DNA from: Conchocele bisecta
Lineage: Eukaryota > Mollusca > Bivalvia > Lucinida > Thyasiridae
Assembly: GCA_029237695.1 (NCBI GenBank)
Contig: CM055267.1
Coordinates: 12,737,043-12,801,042 of the forward strand
DNA: 64,000 nucleotides
Reading direction: 5' to 3'
Shown: piece after piece, positions 62,201 to 64,000 of the stretch
Numbering within the stretch: position 1 is the first letter of the stretch
Layout of the letters: each line of letters opens with the position of its first letter
The notes under the pieces: generated by a model
What the model was told of the DNA's origin: nothing
Seen by the model: the letters and a program-made list of their open reading frames with translations, nothing else
Database searches by the model: none
Position numbers and translations under genes: made by a program

Positions 62201-63945
62201 TGTAAGGCTCTACTACCATGCTGTGCCAAATCCACGACCGTCCAACCCCCACAGATCCCAAGGTCAAGGTCAAATACTTAGTCTCTTTACAAAACTTAAC
62301 ATCAGAGAAATATTGTTATAACTTATATTTCCTTCATCTAAAATGCTTAATATTTCACACATGCATTCCTGTAAGGCTCTACTACCATGCTGTGCCAAAT
62401 CCACGACCATCCAACCCCCGCTGATACCAAGGTCAAGGTCAAATACTTAGTCTTTTTACAAAACTTAACATCAGAGAAATATTGTTATAACTTCTATTTC
62501 TTTCATCTAAAGTGCTTAATATTTCACACATGCATTCCTGTAAGGCTTTACTACCATACTGTGCCAAATCCACGACCGTCCAACCCCCACTGATCCCATG
62601 GTCAAGGTCAAATACTTAGTCTCTTTACAAAACTTAACATCAGAGAAATATTGTTATAACTTCTATTTCCTTCATCTAAAATACTTAATATTTCACACAT
62701 GCATTCCTGTAAGGCTCTACAACCATGATGTGTCAAATCCACGACCGTCCAACCCACGCTGATCCCATGGTCAAGGTCAATACTTAGTCTCTTTACAAAA
62801 CTTAACATCCGAGAAATATTGTTATAACTTTTATTTCCTTCATCTAAAATGCTTAATATTTCACACATGCATTCCTGTAAGGCTCTACTACCATGCTGTG
62901 CCAAATCCACGAACGTCCAACCCCCGCTGATCCCAAGGTCAAGGTCAAATACATGGTCTCTTTAGAAAACTTAACATCAGAGAAATATGTTATAACTACA
63001 TCTAAAATTCTTAATATTTCATGCATGCATTCCTGTAAGGCTCTACTATCATGCTGTGACATATCCCCGCTGATCCCAAGATCACATACTTAGTCTCTTT
63101 ACAAAACTTAACATCAGAGAAATCGGTTATAACTTGTATTTCCTTGCTCGGATCTGCTTCACATTCCTGTTCATTCCGCCCCCGCTAAGCCCAGAGTCAA
63201 GGTCACAAGCCCACACTTAGAAAATTTTACATATTTAGGGGTACCTGGGCCCACGTGGGGGATTCCGTAAGCCTCGCTTACTGACCAATCTAGTTTGATA
63301 TGGCAACCTTCATTGTCGTGGTTCCCTTGGTTGATATGGCAACCTTCATTACCGGGGTGCCCTTGGTTGATATGGCAACCTTCATTGACGGGTCGACCTT
63401 GTTTGATGGGGCGACCTTGATTGATGGGTGCAACCTTGATTGATGGGGGCGACCTTGATTGATGGGGGCAGCCTTGATTAATGAGATGACCTTGATTGAT
63501 GGGGTGACCTTGATTGATGGGGGCAGGGCAGCCTTGATCAATGAGGCGACCTTTATTGATGGGGGCAGCCTTGATTAATGAGGCGACCTTGATTGATGGG
63601 TGCGACCTTGATTAATGAGGTGACCTTGATTGAGGGGGCGACCTTCCTTAATGAGGCGACCTTTATTGAGGGGGCACACCTTGATTGATGGGGCAACCTT
63701 GATTGATGGGCTGACCTTGATCGATGTGGCGACCTGACCTTGATTGATCAGGGCAACCTTGATTGATGGGACGACCTTGATTGATGGGGTGATCTTGATT
63801 GATGGGTTGACCTTGATTGTGTGTGCAGGTGTGATAGAGGATGTGGGCACGGTGGACGTGGAGGAACACCCGATGGACACGTCGGAACACATCGACCCGG
63901 CCGACATTCCCACACCCAGCGACAAACCGCCAAAACGGAGATCAG
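32150..63945 (+). CDS. WBP11: WBP11 (WW domain-binding protein 11), N-terminal part, nine coding exons seen
   Basis: WBP11 (also called SIPP1/NpwBP) is a nuclear, proline-rich, spliceosome-associated protein that binds the WW domain of PQBP1 and protein phosphatase 1. Plus-strand exons: 32150-32213, 41936-41967, 46385-46478, 48142-48239, 51398-51485, 59026-59097, 59643-59743, 61379-61500 and 63829-63945. The N-terminus MGRRSINTTKSGKYMNPTDQ followed by ARKEARKRELKKNKKQR is the Wbp11 family signature. The helical KLNEKVLKDKRKKLRETFQR region, EIPLPDMP, IPLPMPG..GILKK, and a proline-rich stretch running into an acidic SDSEDEEYD segment follow in the family order. Phases agree throughout except between 59743 (phase 0) and 61379 (needs phase 2). 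The C-terminal proline-rich region is beyond the right edge. Introns are 0.5-9.7 kb and full of repeats. Confidence 0.95.
33440..33530 (-). mobile_element. tRNA-derived SINE head, fragment
   Basis: On the minus strand: TGTGGCCTAGGGCTTAGAAC, ACTTCCAATCTTGAGGTTGT, then GTTCAAACATCGCCTTGGG, the diverged box A/box B head of the SINE at 51073-51266. Confidence 0.7.
33800..34730. repeat. Intron stretch with repeated short inverted motifs
   Basis: No gene. AGAATCGTCT with a complement after AAGGA/CCTAA occurs repeatedly (33810, 33945, 34700), and TCTCGCGTTTT-type motifs recur at 34250, 34520-34600 and again at 36030-36140. They look like parts of one uncharacterised repeat. Confidence 0.5.
34799..35942 (-). 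mobile_element. Helitron-like element with 169-bp tandem core, minus copy
   Basis: Reverse-complement sister of 61706-63295. It starts AACTAGATTGGTCAGTAAGT (element 3' end with the hairpin GTAAG..CTTAC). The core units contain ATTTCTCTGATGTTAAGTTT, TGACCTTGACCTTGGGATC and ACAGGAATGCA. It ends in GGACGGACGG and the 5' hairpin AACTCGTTGCGGGGGGTAT. Confidence 0.82.
36173..37600 (+). mobile_element. Helitron-like element, ATACGACC family, 181-188 bp tandem core
   Basis: 5' end TTTATACGACC with the hairpin CCATTTTTAAAAAACGG; then about seven units with GTACAGAGTTTGTGTACACA, GTTCAGTCGATCGTTCTGAA and CTTCTACACATATTGAAGAT. The usual 3' end (CACTCTTGTT) is missing; similarity stops near 37600. Some units gained an 8-bp TTGGTGTT insertion. 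Confidence 0.82.
37938..38999 (+). mobile_element. TIR element (CAGGGCTCCAGATAA family) interrupted by a Helitron-like element
   Basis: Left end CAGGCTCCAGATAAGG, right end GCTTATCTGGAGCTCTG, with TATATA on both sides. Its sequence is collinear with 40734-41115 except for the insertion at 38277-38947. Confidence 0.85.
38277..38947 (+). mobile_element. Helitron-like element, ATACGACC family, complete copy
   Basis: Starts TATACGACCGTTTTTAAAAA and ends GCGGCACTCTTGT. It is inserted between T residues of GGGTTTTTGGC in the host MITE (uninterrupted at about 41056-41066), with no duplication beyond T. It has three tandem units. In the uninterrupted copies the host sequence reads straight across. 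Confidence 0.85.
39000..39427. other. WBP11 intron 1, no gene seen
   Basis: AT-rich. The only structure noted is a short hairpin at 39352-39392 (AAATTGCTACCCT and AGGGTAGCAATTT). Confidence 0.55.
39428..39898. mobile_element. MITE with CAGCCCTTCCAGC ends and 6-bp duplication GTGATA
   Basis: Left CAGCCCTTCCAGC, right GCTGGAAGGGCTG; GTGATA at 39422-39427 and 39899-39904. The interior repeats TCCTATATTTTG-like motifs near both ends. Confidence 0.85.
40734..41115 (+). mobile_element. TIR element with 6-bp duplication ATTATA
   Basis: CAGGGCTCCAGATAATTG at the left, GCTTATCTGGAGCTCTG at the right, ATTATA on both sides (40728-40733, 41116-41121). It is the best-preserved copy of the family. Its centre contains a hairpin of ATTTCATTAGAATTG and its complement. 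Confidence 0.9.
41936..41967 (+). CDS. WBP11: WBP11 32-nt microexon
   Basis: Only 32 nt between TTTTTTTACAG and GTACTG. Two nucleotides complete an arginine codon, followed by KEARKRELKK. It joins the first exon (phase 1) to the NKKQR exon (phase 0) and restores the conserved family sequence exactly, which is why it is accepted despite its length. Confidence 0.9.
42253..42517 (+). mobile_element. Short Helitron-like element
   Basis: Starts TCTCACCCGCGAAAGTGGAA and ends with GGCGAGACATTTGATTCCGC then AAAATTCTTGT. It contains GGTCAAGGTCAAGGC. The termini follow the same plan as the longer families (T at the insertion point, CTTGT at the 3' end). Confidence 0.65.
43340..44680 (+). repeat. Two tandem cores (about 146 bp and about 180 bp)
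   Basis: 43346-43700: three units with AAACCGATGAATGGATTTTC and AAATAATTTGCCACAAATG. 43840-44680: five units with TTCAATAACTCATGAACC, TTTGGCCACAATGTGTGTCT and GGTGCTTTGTTTTGCATACG. They are likely the bodies of Helitron-like elements whose ends are lost. Confidence 0.75.
44685..46219 (+). mobile_element. Helitron-like element with AGCTCACCTGAGC 5' hairpin
   Basis: Starts TAGCTCACCTGAGCGAAGCT, a hairpin closing with CATGTGAGCT, then GTCCGTCGTCGTCCGTG. The body has three units of about 400 bp (TGACCGAATATGGTCATG, CATCCAAGATGGCCGCC, TTCAAAGTTGTTAAAATG). The 3' end is the hairpin GGGCCATCATGGCCC followed by TCTTGT. Any open frame inside is incidental. Confidence 0.82.
46385..46478 (+). CDS. WBP11: WBP11 exon, NKKQR block
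   Basis: Follows TATTCCAG and encodes NKKQRMLVRTAVLKGKDPLK followed by LLEEMEIIDQM, ending in phase 1 at GTGAGT. The vertebrate counterpart reads NKKQRMMVRAAVLKMKDP. A decayed partial duplicate lies about 190 bp downstream. Confidence 0.94.
46672..46728 (+). pseudogene. Decayed partial copy of the WBP11 NKKQR exon
   Basis: A 55-60 bp segment resembles the end of the exon at 46385-46478: KNLLKLMEQMEIIDQM parallels KDPLKLLEEMEIIDQM, followed by a GTGAGC donor in the same place. The first half of the exon and a recognisable acceptor are absent. It lies in the following intron. Confidence 0.8.
46930..47957 (+). mobile_element. Helitron-like element, ATACGACC family, interrupted by a SINE-like copy
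   Basis: 5' end TTTATACGACCGTTT, tandem units with CTTCTACACA..TTGAAGAT, broken at about 47327-47570 by the SINE-like repeat, then resuming and ending near CTTCGCTGTCTGTATCAC. The 3' end is truncated. Confidence 0.75.
47345..47575 (+). mobile_element. SINE-like element, 5'-truncated copy with AACA tail
   Basis: Shares TGCCTGGTTTGGCCCTCA and TGTTGATAGG..CATTAAAC with 24335-24722 and ends in an (AAAC)n tail at 47550-47577. A 12-bp TGTACATGTACT microduplication lies at 47447-47477. Confidence 0.75.
48142..48239 (+). CDS. WBP11: WBP11 exon, KLNEKVLKDKR block
   Basis: Acceptor ATATCTGCAG, phase 1 in; donor GTGAGT, phase 0 out. It encodes EFNPLEAPKLNEKVLKDKRK followed by KLRETFQRVYRLY, nearly collinear with the vertebrate EFNP..QLNEKVLKDKRKKLRETFERI. 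Confidence 0.96.
48348..48544. mobile_element. MITE with TATTTATTCTAATA ends and a strong inner hairpin
   Basis: CCGTATTTATTCTAATAAAC on the left and ATTAGAATAAATACAG on the right with TA outside. In the centre (48424-48481) ATATGTTATTTTCACATACA pairs perfectly with its complement. Confidence 0.72.
49084..49937. mobile_element. 854-bp TA-flanked TIR element (CAGTGGAAGATCGATCTCTC)
   Basis: CAGTGGAAGATCGATCTCTC plus GAACCG on the left, the exact complement on the right, TA at 49082-49083 and 49938-49939. Subterminal GTTCGAG motifs recur near both ends. It has Tc1/mariner-pogo style ends. No transposase frame is present, so it is non-autonomous. Confidence 0.88.
50393..51061 (+). mobile_element. 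Helitron-like element, ATACGACC family, complete copy
   Basis: Begins TTATACGACCGTTTTTAAAA, has two tandem units, ends CTTGCGGCACTCTTGT. The flanks CACCCCTTT and TCATAAATGGAC read together like the uninterrupted relative at about 42693-42712 (CCCCTTTTCATAAATAGAC), so insertion was between T residues. Confidence 0.87.
51073..51266 (+). mobile_element. tRNA-derived SINE with 13-bp target duplication
   Basis: The head reads TGTGGCCGAGGGGTTAGAAC (box A region) and GGTTGTGGGTTCAAACCTCG (box B GGTTCAAACC), as in a tRNA gene. The body has ACTGTGGTCCCGTCTCTA and a GATGTTAAACCCATTCAC tail. TTCATAAATGGAC flanks it at 51060-51072 and 51267-51279. Confidence 0.9.
51398..51485 (+). CDS. WBP11: WBP11 exon, ENPD block
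   Basis: Acceptor ACCTCAG, phase 0; encodes EKENPDYAKELKTADVDYEK followed by KRDTLQTYY and leaves in phase 1 at GGTTCGT. It matches EKENPD-YKEL----EYE-KR--L--Y of vertebrate WBP11. The next exon is 7.5 kb away because a 6-kb coding transposon occupies the intron. Confidence 0.93.
51668..51909. mobile_element. MITE with GGCGCGTTTCACTAAAC termini
   Basis: Second member of the family at 17645-17839 (TTTGTACGACTAAAATGTT and complement). The middle contains an extra hairpin, TTGAGCATAGGCTGCATATG and complement, at about 51786-51825. Confidence 0.8.
52918..55164 (+). CDS. Transposon protein, N-terminal and middle part (zinc-binding clusters)
   Basis: An open frame of 770 codons starts at 52852; the second methionine at 52918 (CACAATGGC context) is the more likely start. 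Numbering from 52852, two Cys/His clusters are visible: C31, H34, C39 with C83, H87, C90, and C138, C141, C147 with H210, C216, H217, C220. Both end in an H-x(2)-C motif (HKSC, HESC), so they look like a duplicated zinc-binding module. PKRLR at 121-125 could be a nuclear localisation signal. Further on, HCICDNFDAE and SRTAKLW are motifs I associate with a large family of uncharacterised proteins in invertebrate genomes. The frame breaks just after SRTAKLW; the protein continues at 55131 in the -1 frame. This is probably a decayed copy. Confidence 0.8.
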   Translation: MASNSNDNCLFHDLYGCIKKKKLQNSFKIRIETIIQCSKQLDDSYHVRLESLLASEPNNPCIKVHKSCVSRYTSTTNVKAHVAHVRKMCDNGDTDDSAPKRLRSSEAQQFDFRQHCLFCPAVSACPLTSQYDAKIPMERRKRAFQIRSNVKPDGIEYKQYILDICHKRNDKLGEIVQERVLSAVGDLHAADARCHESCRANFLAARSDQYGGSNGGKSSDDPAFDCVCKRMLEDPHRTWSSIELFEHYVDEGGSCISRKTLFKKIAEYHGDNVVILSSPGFANIMGFRSALAKTLHLVKNADDDLDYCVERVASVIASECLALKQRREKYVINIDKELARESVGETTSSLLSKISSKFDNDSLPMILIANIITGVVCSQPTDLQIAFGVLMRRNKLLMSELSKYSVCCSYDEVRLFTYSAAVHVSQTYDDAGFGAFGGNGLSHCICDNFDAEISSPNCQLCVHCLTMIMAQVQLPSTGCVDGVVPKLKTIKRQPMQDRSKPIKFDVQQESYNGPKKPAMPVQQSMRQVPPLAHLATQVITAQRAMENDFAFLQDVHVEQKCPEYNGYNTKLCRDAGILPQPKTTVAFLPLVDRPPAHPDTIKTAIEKGLSLVRAAGEDMLVFTVDQQLYRVTIDILFHEPSYFESVVPVLGGMHMLMNFIHATAVIMAGSGMKEILANTFGSVDKMLSGKKYPQNFRALRMLVEEVLRGLVTSEGVTSFTRLIDELDVRASRSRTAKLWTIIWSKQSS
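55131..56003 (+). CDS. Transposon protein, middle part (frame-shifted continuation)
   Basis: Continues the same protein one frame back, overlapping the previous frame by 34 nt. The nominal first codon is GTG, so it is a continuation, not an independent gene. It carries a helix-rich block (RAGHEGDWALHLLAAEAMLP, then YFRSAGCHNYARYGDFYI) and a region with WTDMFIETTYMRLGHG. These resemble conserved blocks of the same uncharacterised family. I see no catalytic motif here. The frame is lost again near 55960-56003. Confidence 0.75.
   Translation: MDYNLVKAVIIMMHLSRAGHEGDWALHLLAAEAMLPYFRSAGCHNYARYGDFYIHHMKSLPPEMIKRLQNGAFVRHIPGIYNATWTDMFIETTYMRLGHGPSGVVGVATDYNQKWALSFALCGEVSQNVRAMTNSEQETLHTHHKEESDGRIKADQTDRVSIRNTLEVSINPLDDRAHPYGALMNIVTGQIAHPDVNADEAVMLGKRAMKDFRAGWPGSFYDPLSKLVITMDVKKKHVLVGKERVYDQELIYARVIGLLASSREINFDNVLTYENFKWLFQSVTSQIQTL
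55961..57325 (+). CDS. Transposon protein, C-terminal FEN1/XPG/PIN-like nuclease domain and Cys-rich tail
   Basis: 454 codons in the third frame. In order: YDVSALLW (D17), LVFDRYFP (D57), THEEADILIAQHA (E154, E155, D157), VVCDDTDVFVLL (D179, D180, D182) and HALTGADTVALLHGIGKASA (D241, with GIGKASA at 248-254). This order and spacing parallel the flap-nuclease/PIN-like fold: an N-terminal aspartate in a D-x-S-x-L-L setting, a VFD strand, EAD, a D-x-D strand, and a final aspartate before a GIG-type helix-hairpin-helix. The C-terminus has C-x-C pairs (CNCKTSVC, CSCSKLGC, FCLCEGGEACKNP), probably zinc-binding. The nuclease assignment is by motif inspection only. Confidence 0.78.
   Translation: MVVSERNIPNPDTVIYDVSALLWVIVWPSDKLSVYVDSFKTFVYKALQTANVTLVFDRYFPNSIKAVTRMQRAGSSRVYKLTPEMHAPARQVVLSNTENKTQLNAMLAKGLLDHDYYTHATQKHTLTLAGVSDVPIEISRGIRIDRHDLSSTHEEADILIAQHAISSSLLGKSIRVVCDDTDVFVLLIHFYHSECQGRNSAPMIMSSPVKERVVIDIRATTEAHCDLADDLPAIHALTGADTVALLHGIGKASAIKLYKKGYHSISQVGDVKADMKAVETQATNFICATYGNVTKECTSMTECRIKMWRAKTGKTGASSVKLCSLPPTTAAFIENVHRCHLQVATWKAALQESPPNMEPTEYGWEIDHHDILLPRTVSADVPSAPTDILRLIRCNCKTSVCRTAACSCSKLGCTVFCLCEGGEACKNPLTRNQTEEGESELIAEVIDLNDVILE
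58383..58907. mobile_element. 525-bp MITE with CTGTCTGTTTCACG ends
   Basis: Left CTGTCTGTTTCACGCAACCT plus GCCCAAATTGTAC; the right is its near-perfect complement (TTGGGCAGGTTTCGTGAAAC plus AGACAG). The arms continue through GCCATATAAACAA. It is the same family as the degraded 1617-2675 element. Confidence 0.87.
59026..59097 (+). CDS. WBP11: WBP11 exon, EIPLPDMP block
   Basis: Acceptor TTGGTTACAG, phase 1; encodes EQVKNAERVQLNEIPLPDMP and SDNT; phase-1 donor GGTTCGT. The vertebrate protein has VKNAQHVEVESIPLPDMP at this position. Confidence 0.95.
59107..59237 (+). mobile_element. SINE copy, diverged head
   Basis: Starts CTGGACTGTAGCCAAGGGGA, shares ACTGTGGTCCCGTCTCTA and GGGACGTTAAACCCATTCAC with 51073-51266. 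It lies 10 bp after a WBP11 donor. The box B region is deleted or diverged. Confidence 0.7.
59643..59743 (+). CDS. WBP11: WBP11 exon, IPLP and ILKK motifs
   Basis: Acceptor CATTGTTGTAG, phase 1; encodes APSLIPLPSDIPLPMPGADL and QPHGILKKNSAYRK before a GTATAT donor. The DIPLP and ILKKTSAY-like motifs match the family. The donor is the least certain part: this end is in phase 0, whereas the next visible exon needs phase 2. Confidence 0.85.
59894..59963. repeat. 29-bp perfect inverted repeat
   Basis: TTGCGATGAGTGTAACCCCT plus AATCAGACT, then about 12 nt, then the exact complement ending in CATCGCAA. Confidence 0.85.
60660..60840. mobile_element. Foldback element with a perfect 36-bp core hairpin
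   Basis: The core (60715-60789) is CAAAAGTTAACAAAAATTTC plus AGAGTACATGCGGAAT, a 3-nt loop, and the exact complement. Outer arms continue with CTGAAATACATTTACA and its complement. A related single-copy segment occurs at 58225-58330. Confidence 0.8.
60894..61090. mobile_element. Complete ATGTGGC-type palindromic MITE
   Basis: ATGAGAAAATGGGGCTTATT and AATAAGCCCCATTTTATCAT at the two ends; inner arms ACCAGTGTAGCTCCTGATCA and CTGGGACTACACTGGTC. Confidence 0.75.
61144..61300. repeat. Short tandem repeat, about 27 bp
   Basis: Six units of GAGATGATATTTGATAGTAT plus AAAA just upstream of a WBP11 exon (61379). The minus-strand frame over it is a repeat translation. Confidence 0.9.
61379..61500 (+). 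CDS. WBP11: WBP11 exon, proline-rich to acidic transition
   Basis: Acceptor TGGTTACAG; one nucleotide completes the preceding codon, then GAPGLPPITPEPKKKMPPGP, PLGPPPDLSDSEDEEYDPEK and a phase-1 GTGAGG donor. The proline-rich run is the PP1/WW-binding type of sequence, followed by an acidic serine segment. It is strongly GC-rich compared with its flanks. Confidence 0.92.
61706..63295 (+). mobile_element. Helitron-like element with 169-bp tandem core, plus copy
   Basis: 5' end TTATACCCCCCGCAA with a hairpin closing TTGCGGGGGGGTA; GTCCGTCCGTGCG; about eight units of 169 bp (ACTTAACATCAGAGAAATAT, CACACATGCATTCCTGTAAG, AAGGTCAAGGTCAAATAC). The 3' end has GTAAGCCTCGCTTAC and ends ..ATCTAGT. It lies in the WBP11 intron before the last visible exon. 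Confidence 0.87.
63296..63815. repeat. 18-20 bp minisatellite (GACCTTGATTGATGGGG)
   Basis: Starts with about three 39-bp units (TTGATATGGCAACCTTCATT), then about 25 shorter units GACCTTGATTGATGGGGC with variants, up to 14 bp before the WBP11 acceptor at 63828. Confidence 0.95.
63829..63945 (+). CDS. WBP11: WBP11 last visible exon
   Basis: Acceptor GTGTGTGCAG, phase 1; encodes GVIEDVGTVDVEEHPMDTSE and HIDPADIPTPSDKPPKRRS with a phase-1 GGTAAT donor. It is acidic and then basic, with no closely recognised vertebrate counterpart. It is assigned by phase, GC-rich codons and splice signals. A minisatellite runs to within about 15 bp of its acceptor. Confidence 0.82.
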
Positions 63946-64000
63946 GTAATACATACTGCAGTTGCAGTTACAGGGGAATATTAATATAAATCATTGAATC

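Noticed and set aside
61617..62910. Repeated plus-strand frames with LCQIHDRPTPADPKVKVKYL-like peptides
   Set aside because: They are translations of the 169-bp tandem core of a Helitron-like element; the same peptides occur in the opposite copy at 34799-35942.
63290..63925. Minus-strand frames with repeated INQG and IKVAPS units
   Set aside because: They are translations of the 18-20 bp minisatellite; the coding exon here is on the plus strand at 63829-63945.

Overview
This is nuclear DNA from an animal with large introns and a very heavy load of transposable elements. The best guess is a bivalve mollusc. That rests on the repeat styles I recognise (Helitron-like elements with tandem-repeat cores, GTCC-type microsatellites behind 5' hairpins, and tRNA-headed SINEs), on the AT-rich introns, and on two conserved metazoan genes whose exons resemble their vertebrate counterparts. 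The species cannot be named from the sequence alone. Part of the assembly looks noisy, and there is one 500-N gap at 25880-26379.

Two host genes are arranged head to head. EXOC7 (exocyst subunit Exo70) runs on the minus strand from its start codon at 29914 leftwards. Nine coding exons are visible down to 6112; the C-terminal half of the gene lies beyond the left edge. WBP11 (WW-domain-binding protein 11, a spliceosome-associated protein) runs on the plus strand from its start codon at 32150. Nine coding exons are visible up to 63945, and the gene continues past the right edge. The 2.2-kb divergent interval between them holds a 370-bp polypurine tract. Splice phases agree between adjacent exons except at one place in each gene, where an unrecognised exon probably lies.

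Region by region: 1-5870 is a 131-bp satellite array interrupted by a TIR element. 6012-6323 holds an EXOC7 exon and a decayed partial copy of it. 7760-12900 is a second tandem region (149-bp and about 180-bp units). 13819-29914 holds the other EXOC7 exons, with introns full of MITEs, SINEs and Helitron-like elements. 32214-41935 is WBP11 intron 1, which contains a nest of elements inserted one inside another. 41936-63945 holds the remaining WBP11 exons. These are separated by Helitron-like elements with tandem cores, a TA-flanked TIR element, tRNA-derived SINEs and one large coding transposon.

The most interesting object is the coding transposon at 51997-58051, inside a WBP11 intron. It has long terminal inverted repeats, subterminal repeats and one long protein broken into three frames. 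I see no recognisable DDE transposase. The C-terminal part instead carries the ordered acidic motifs and helix-hairpin-helix-like motif of FEN1/XPG/PIN-type flap nucleases, followed by a cysteine-rich tail. I propose it as a candidate for an undescribed or poorly described class of DNA transposon.
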